This document shows, piece by piece, positions 4,023 to 5,318 of a stretch of 5,318 nucleotides of DNA (its first letter is position 1; each line of letters begins with the position of its first letter). The translations under genes and the position numbers were made by a program. This DNA comes from X23 sp050251575 (GTDB lineage Bacteria; Bacillota; Clostridia; SK-Y3). The notes under the pieces were generated by a model, which searched no databases, was not told where the DNA came from, and was given only the letters and a program-made list of their open reading frames with translations. The stretch lies in the NCBI GenBank assembly GCA_050251575.1, contig JBFWMP010000175.1:1-5318 (forward strand), written 5' to 3'.

Positions 4023-5071
4023 GAACTTACCAGTCCCCTAATCCCATCAAATAATATAATCACAATCATAAACATTCCTAGATATCCAAATAGGGAATAC
4101 ATATTTTTTACCATATTGGAAAATCCAATTTGTGCAAGAGGTATAGCTAATCCGCAAAACAATATAATACATATTTTTCTATTTATTTTCAGCCAATGAG
4201 CTGCTCTATTCAGAAAGCCGAAACCGCTTGATACTGCGGTAGTAAACATGGCACAGTAGAGAATGAATATATAAATAAGCTCCATGACTTTACCTTTCTT
4301 CATTATGATATGCAAAAAAGGGATTTCATAAGGTAATATATCAGAATAAAACATAAGAAGTACTGCCCAAAGTATGAAGGCTATAATGCCCAGTGCCAAT
4401 CCGCTTAGTAGTCCGCTTATTATAGCTACTTTTCTTTTTGTTATCAGAGGATGTAATGCCGTCATAATTACAACAATCGTCAATGTATTATAACTTACAT
4501 ATATTAATGAAGAAGAAAACCAGTTATAGGCTGCTTTTTGGGCTATATTGGTCAATGCTATCACATCTGTATCCTTAAAAATAAGAATGTAACTCCCTAA
4601 AAGAGCTATTCCTATTAACATAATTGGCGTTAATAGTGTGTTTATTGCCACTACTCCTTTTGCATCAAAAAGAAATACTATTAAACATAGGATTACCATT
4701 ACTATAATGCCTATTTCTTTATTAATACGAAATTCCTCATAAAAAATAGCACCGCTTCCTGCCACCATTACGCAAAAACTTGACAACATAAAAAGGCATA
4801 CCAATATTTCTATAAAATGCTCTGCCCTCACTCCTACCAGTGGAACAATATATTGGTCATAGGTACAAATTCTCTTACTATAAATCTTATTTAACACCAC
4901 TATTCCAATCAATGCAAATAAAACAGCTGAAAGAATTAAACCGTAAATACTTTGCGGTCCATAGTATACAAAAAACTGCTTTATTTCTTGCCCTGAAGCG
5001 AAACCTGCTCCCAGTATTGTTCCTGTATATACGCTTGCAATTTTAAATATATTCTTAGAATCTTCACTCAC
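4004..5071 (-). CDS. YkvI-like (COG3949) multi-span membrane transporter
   Basis: A 355-aa integral membrane protein of the YkvI type, related to the amino-acid/LeuT-like transporter fold; the substrate is unknown. The N-terminal signature TGTILGAGFASGQEIKQFF (16-34) is a broken first helix typical of that fold. About ten hydrophobic spans can be drawn (about 7-27, 42-61, 86-110, 119-136, 143-165, 187-206, 214-241, 262-285, 298-316, 325-345). Other landmarks are FDAKGVVAINTLLTPIMLIG (135-154) and YNTLTIVVIMTALHP (194-208). The start is the GTG at 5071, seven bases after AGGAGG. An ATG within that spacer is out of frame. The last codons overlap the terminator of the convergent DUF1450-like gene. 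No clear promoter is visible upstream; the best -10 lookalike is TAATAT near 5107-5112, without a good -35. Confidence 0.9.
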   Translation of the reverse strand: MSEDSKNIFKIASVYTGTILGAGFASGQEIKQFFVYYGPQSIYGLILSAVLFALIGIVVLNKIYSKRICTYDQYIVPLVGVRAEHFIEILVCLFMLSSFCVMVAGSGAIFYEEFRINKEIGIIVMVILCLIVFLFDAKGVVAINTLLTPIMLIGIALLGSYILIFKDTDVIALTNIAQKAAYNWFSSSLIYVSYNTLTIVVIMTALHPLITKRKVAIISGLLSGLALGIIAFILWAVLLMFYSDILPYEIPFLHIIMKKGKVMELIYIFILYCAMFTTAVSSGFGFLNRAAHWLKINRKICIILFCGLAIPLAQIGFSNMVKNMYSLFGYLGMFMIVIILFDGIRGLVSSKRHIQ

Positions 5072-5180
5072 GATTCATCCTCCTAATATAACACTTAGTA
5101 CATCATATTAGAAGAGTAGATTGTCCTATTAATAATTTTATTTCAACTTATATTACTCGTTTATTAATAACTCTCCCGAA

Positions 5181-5225
5181 AAGGCAAGCAAGAACCGTCC
5201 CCGTTTGCCTTCCCCAATTTGCCTT
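5181..5225. repeat. REP-like repeat with GGGGACGGTTCT core
   Basis: AAGGCAA (5181-5187) and TTGCCTT (5205-5211) form an inverted repeat around AGAACCGTCCCC (5191-5202, minus-strand GGGGACGGTTCT). A second TTGCCTT (5219-5225) makes a direct repeat of about 14 bp, with TTGCCTT plus CCCC-rich spacing. From memory, GGGGACGGTTCT flanked by short inverted arms is a recurrent dispersed repeat in clostridial genomes, often near Y1 (REP-associated tyrosine) transposase genes. No transposase is in this window, so this would be a solo element in the gap between two divergent genes. Confidence 0.5.
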
Positions 5226-5232
5226 GTTTAAG

Positions 5233-5261
5233 TTGTCTCTATCGGTGGTAATATATATTAA
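5233..5261 (+). promoter_or_regulatory. Candidate promoter with palindrome for the right-edge gene
   Basis: Plus-strand -35 TTGTCT (5233-5238), a 17-bp spacer and -10 TATTAA (5256-5261), both four of six. A perfect 12-bp palindrome, TAATATATATTA (5249-5260), covers the -10 region and could be bound by a Fur/PerR-like repressor if the gene is ferritin. In DNA this A+T-rich, that is speculative. Confidence 0.35.
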
Positions 5262-5293
5262 GAAAAACTATTCATTATGAGGAGGCTAATAAA

Positions 5294-5318
5294 ATGTTAT
5301 CAGAAAGATTACTGCAAG
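5294..5318 (+). CDS. 5' end of a gene, possibly ferritin (partial)
   Basis: An ATG at 5294 follows GAGGAGG with an eight-base gap, and the reading frame runs off the right edge. The eight visible residues, MLSERLLQ, resemble the usual start of clostridial ferritins (MLS-x-x-LL). Ferritin stores iron as a mineral in a 24-subunit shell and oxidises Fe(II). The translation start is well supported; the identity rests on eight residues and position. It is divergent from the YkvI-like gene across a 222-bp gap. Confidence 0.5.

Noticed and set aside
4840..5046. A 68-codon plus-strand frame
   Set aside because: It is antisense to the N-terminal part of the YkvI-like transporter and has no ribosome binding site.

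Overview
The window looks like chromosomal core DNA from a low-GC Gram-positive bacterium (Bacillota), most likely an anaerobic clostridial-type lineage. The evidence is A+T-rich intergenic DNA, strong GGAGG-type ribosome binding sites with some GTG starts, sigma-A-like promoters with 17-bp spacers, tRNA genes with encoded CCA ends, a LytR-CpsA-Psr (LCP) protein, a DUF1450/YuzB-like protein and a YkvI-type membrane protein. I cannot name the species.

Layout, left to right. Positions 1-200 hold at least two tandem minus-strand promoters of stable-RNA type firing off the left edge, probably into an rRNA operon. A spacer with a possible structured element follows (241-307), then a strong minus-strand terminator (342-375). 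That terminator closes a minus-strand unit of two small membrane-protein genes: an unrecognised 134-aa protein (542-946) and a 34-aa single-span protein (412-516) that is easily missed. Next, still on the minus strand, come a YdjM/DUF457-like membrane-bound metal-dependent hydrolase (1062-1988) and an LCP cell-wall ligase (2108-3007), separated by a terminator hairpin. A minus-strand tRNA cluster, Pro(TGG)-Val(TAC)-Thr(TGT)-Tyr(GTA), fills 3139-3549. It has one promoter before tRNA-Pro, a second before tRNA-Val, and a perfect-palindrome terminator. On the plus strand a 75-aa four-cysteine DUF1450-like protein (3767-3994) ends in a terminator that overlaps the tail of the convergent YkvI-like transporter gene (4004-5071, minus). 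The last 220 bp hold a REP-like repeat and the first eight codons of a plus-strand gene that resembles ferritin.

Most genes are housekeeping in character: translation (tRNAs, probable rRNA), envelope (LCP ligase, membrane hydrolase, transporter) and iron/redox (DUF1450-like protein, possible ferritin). I see no defence island, CRISPR array, toxin-antitoxin pair or intact mobile element. The most distinctive signals are regulatory. Three stable-RNA promoters all place a GTCGC-led hairpin 6-7 bases after the -10 box, the rRNA-type promoters recur as a 78-bp module, and a REP-like GGGGACGGTTCT repeat lies near the right end.
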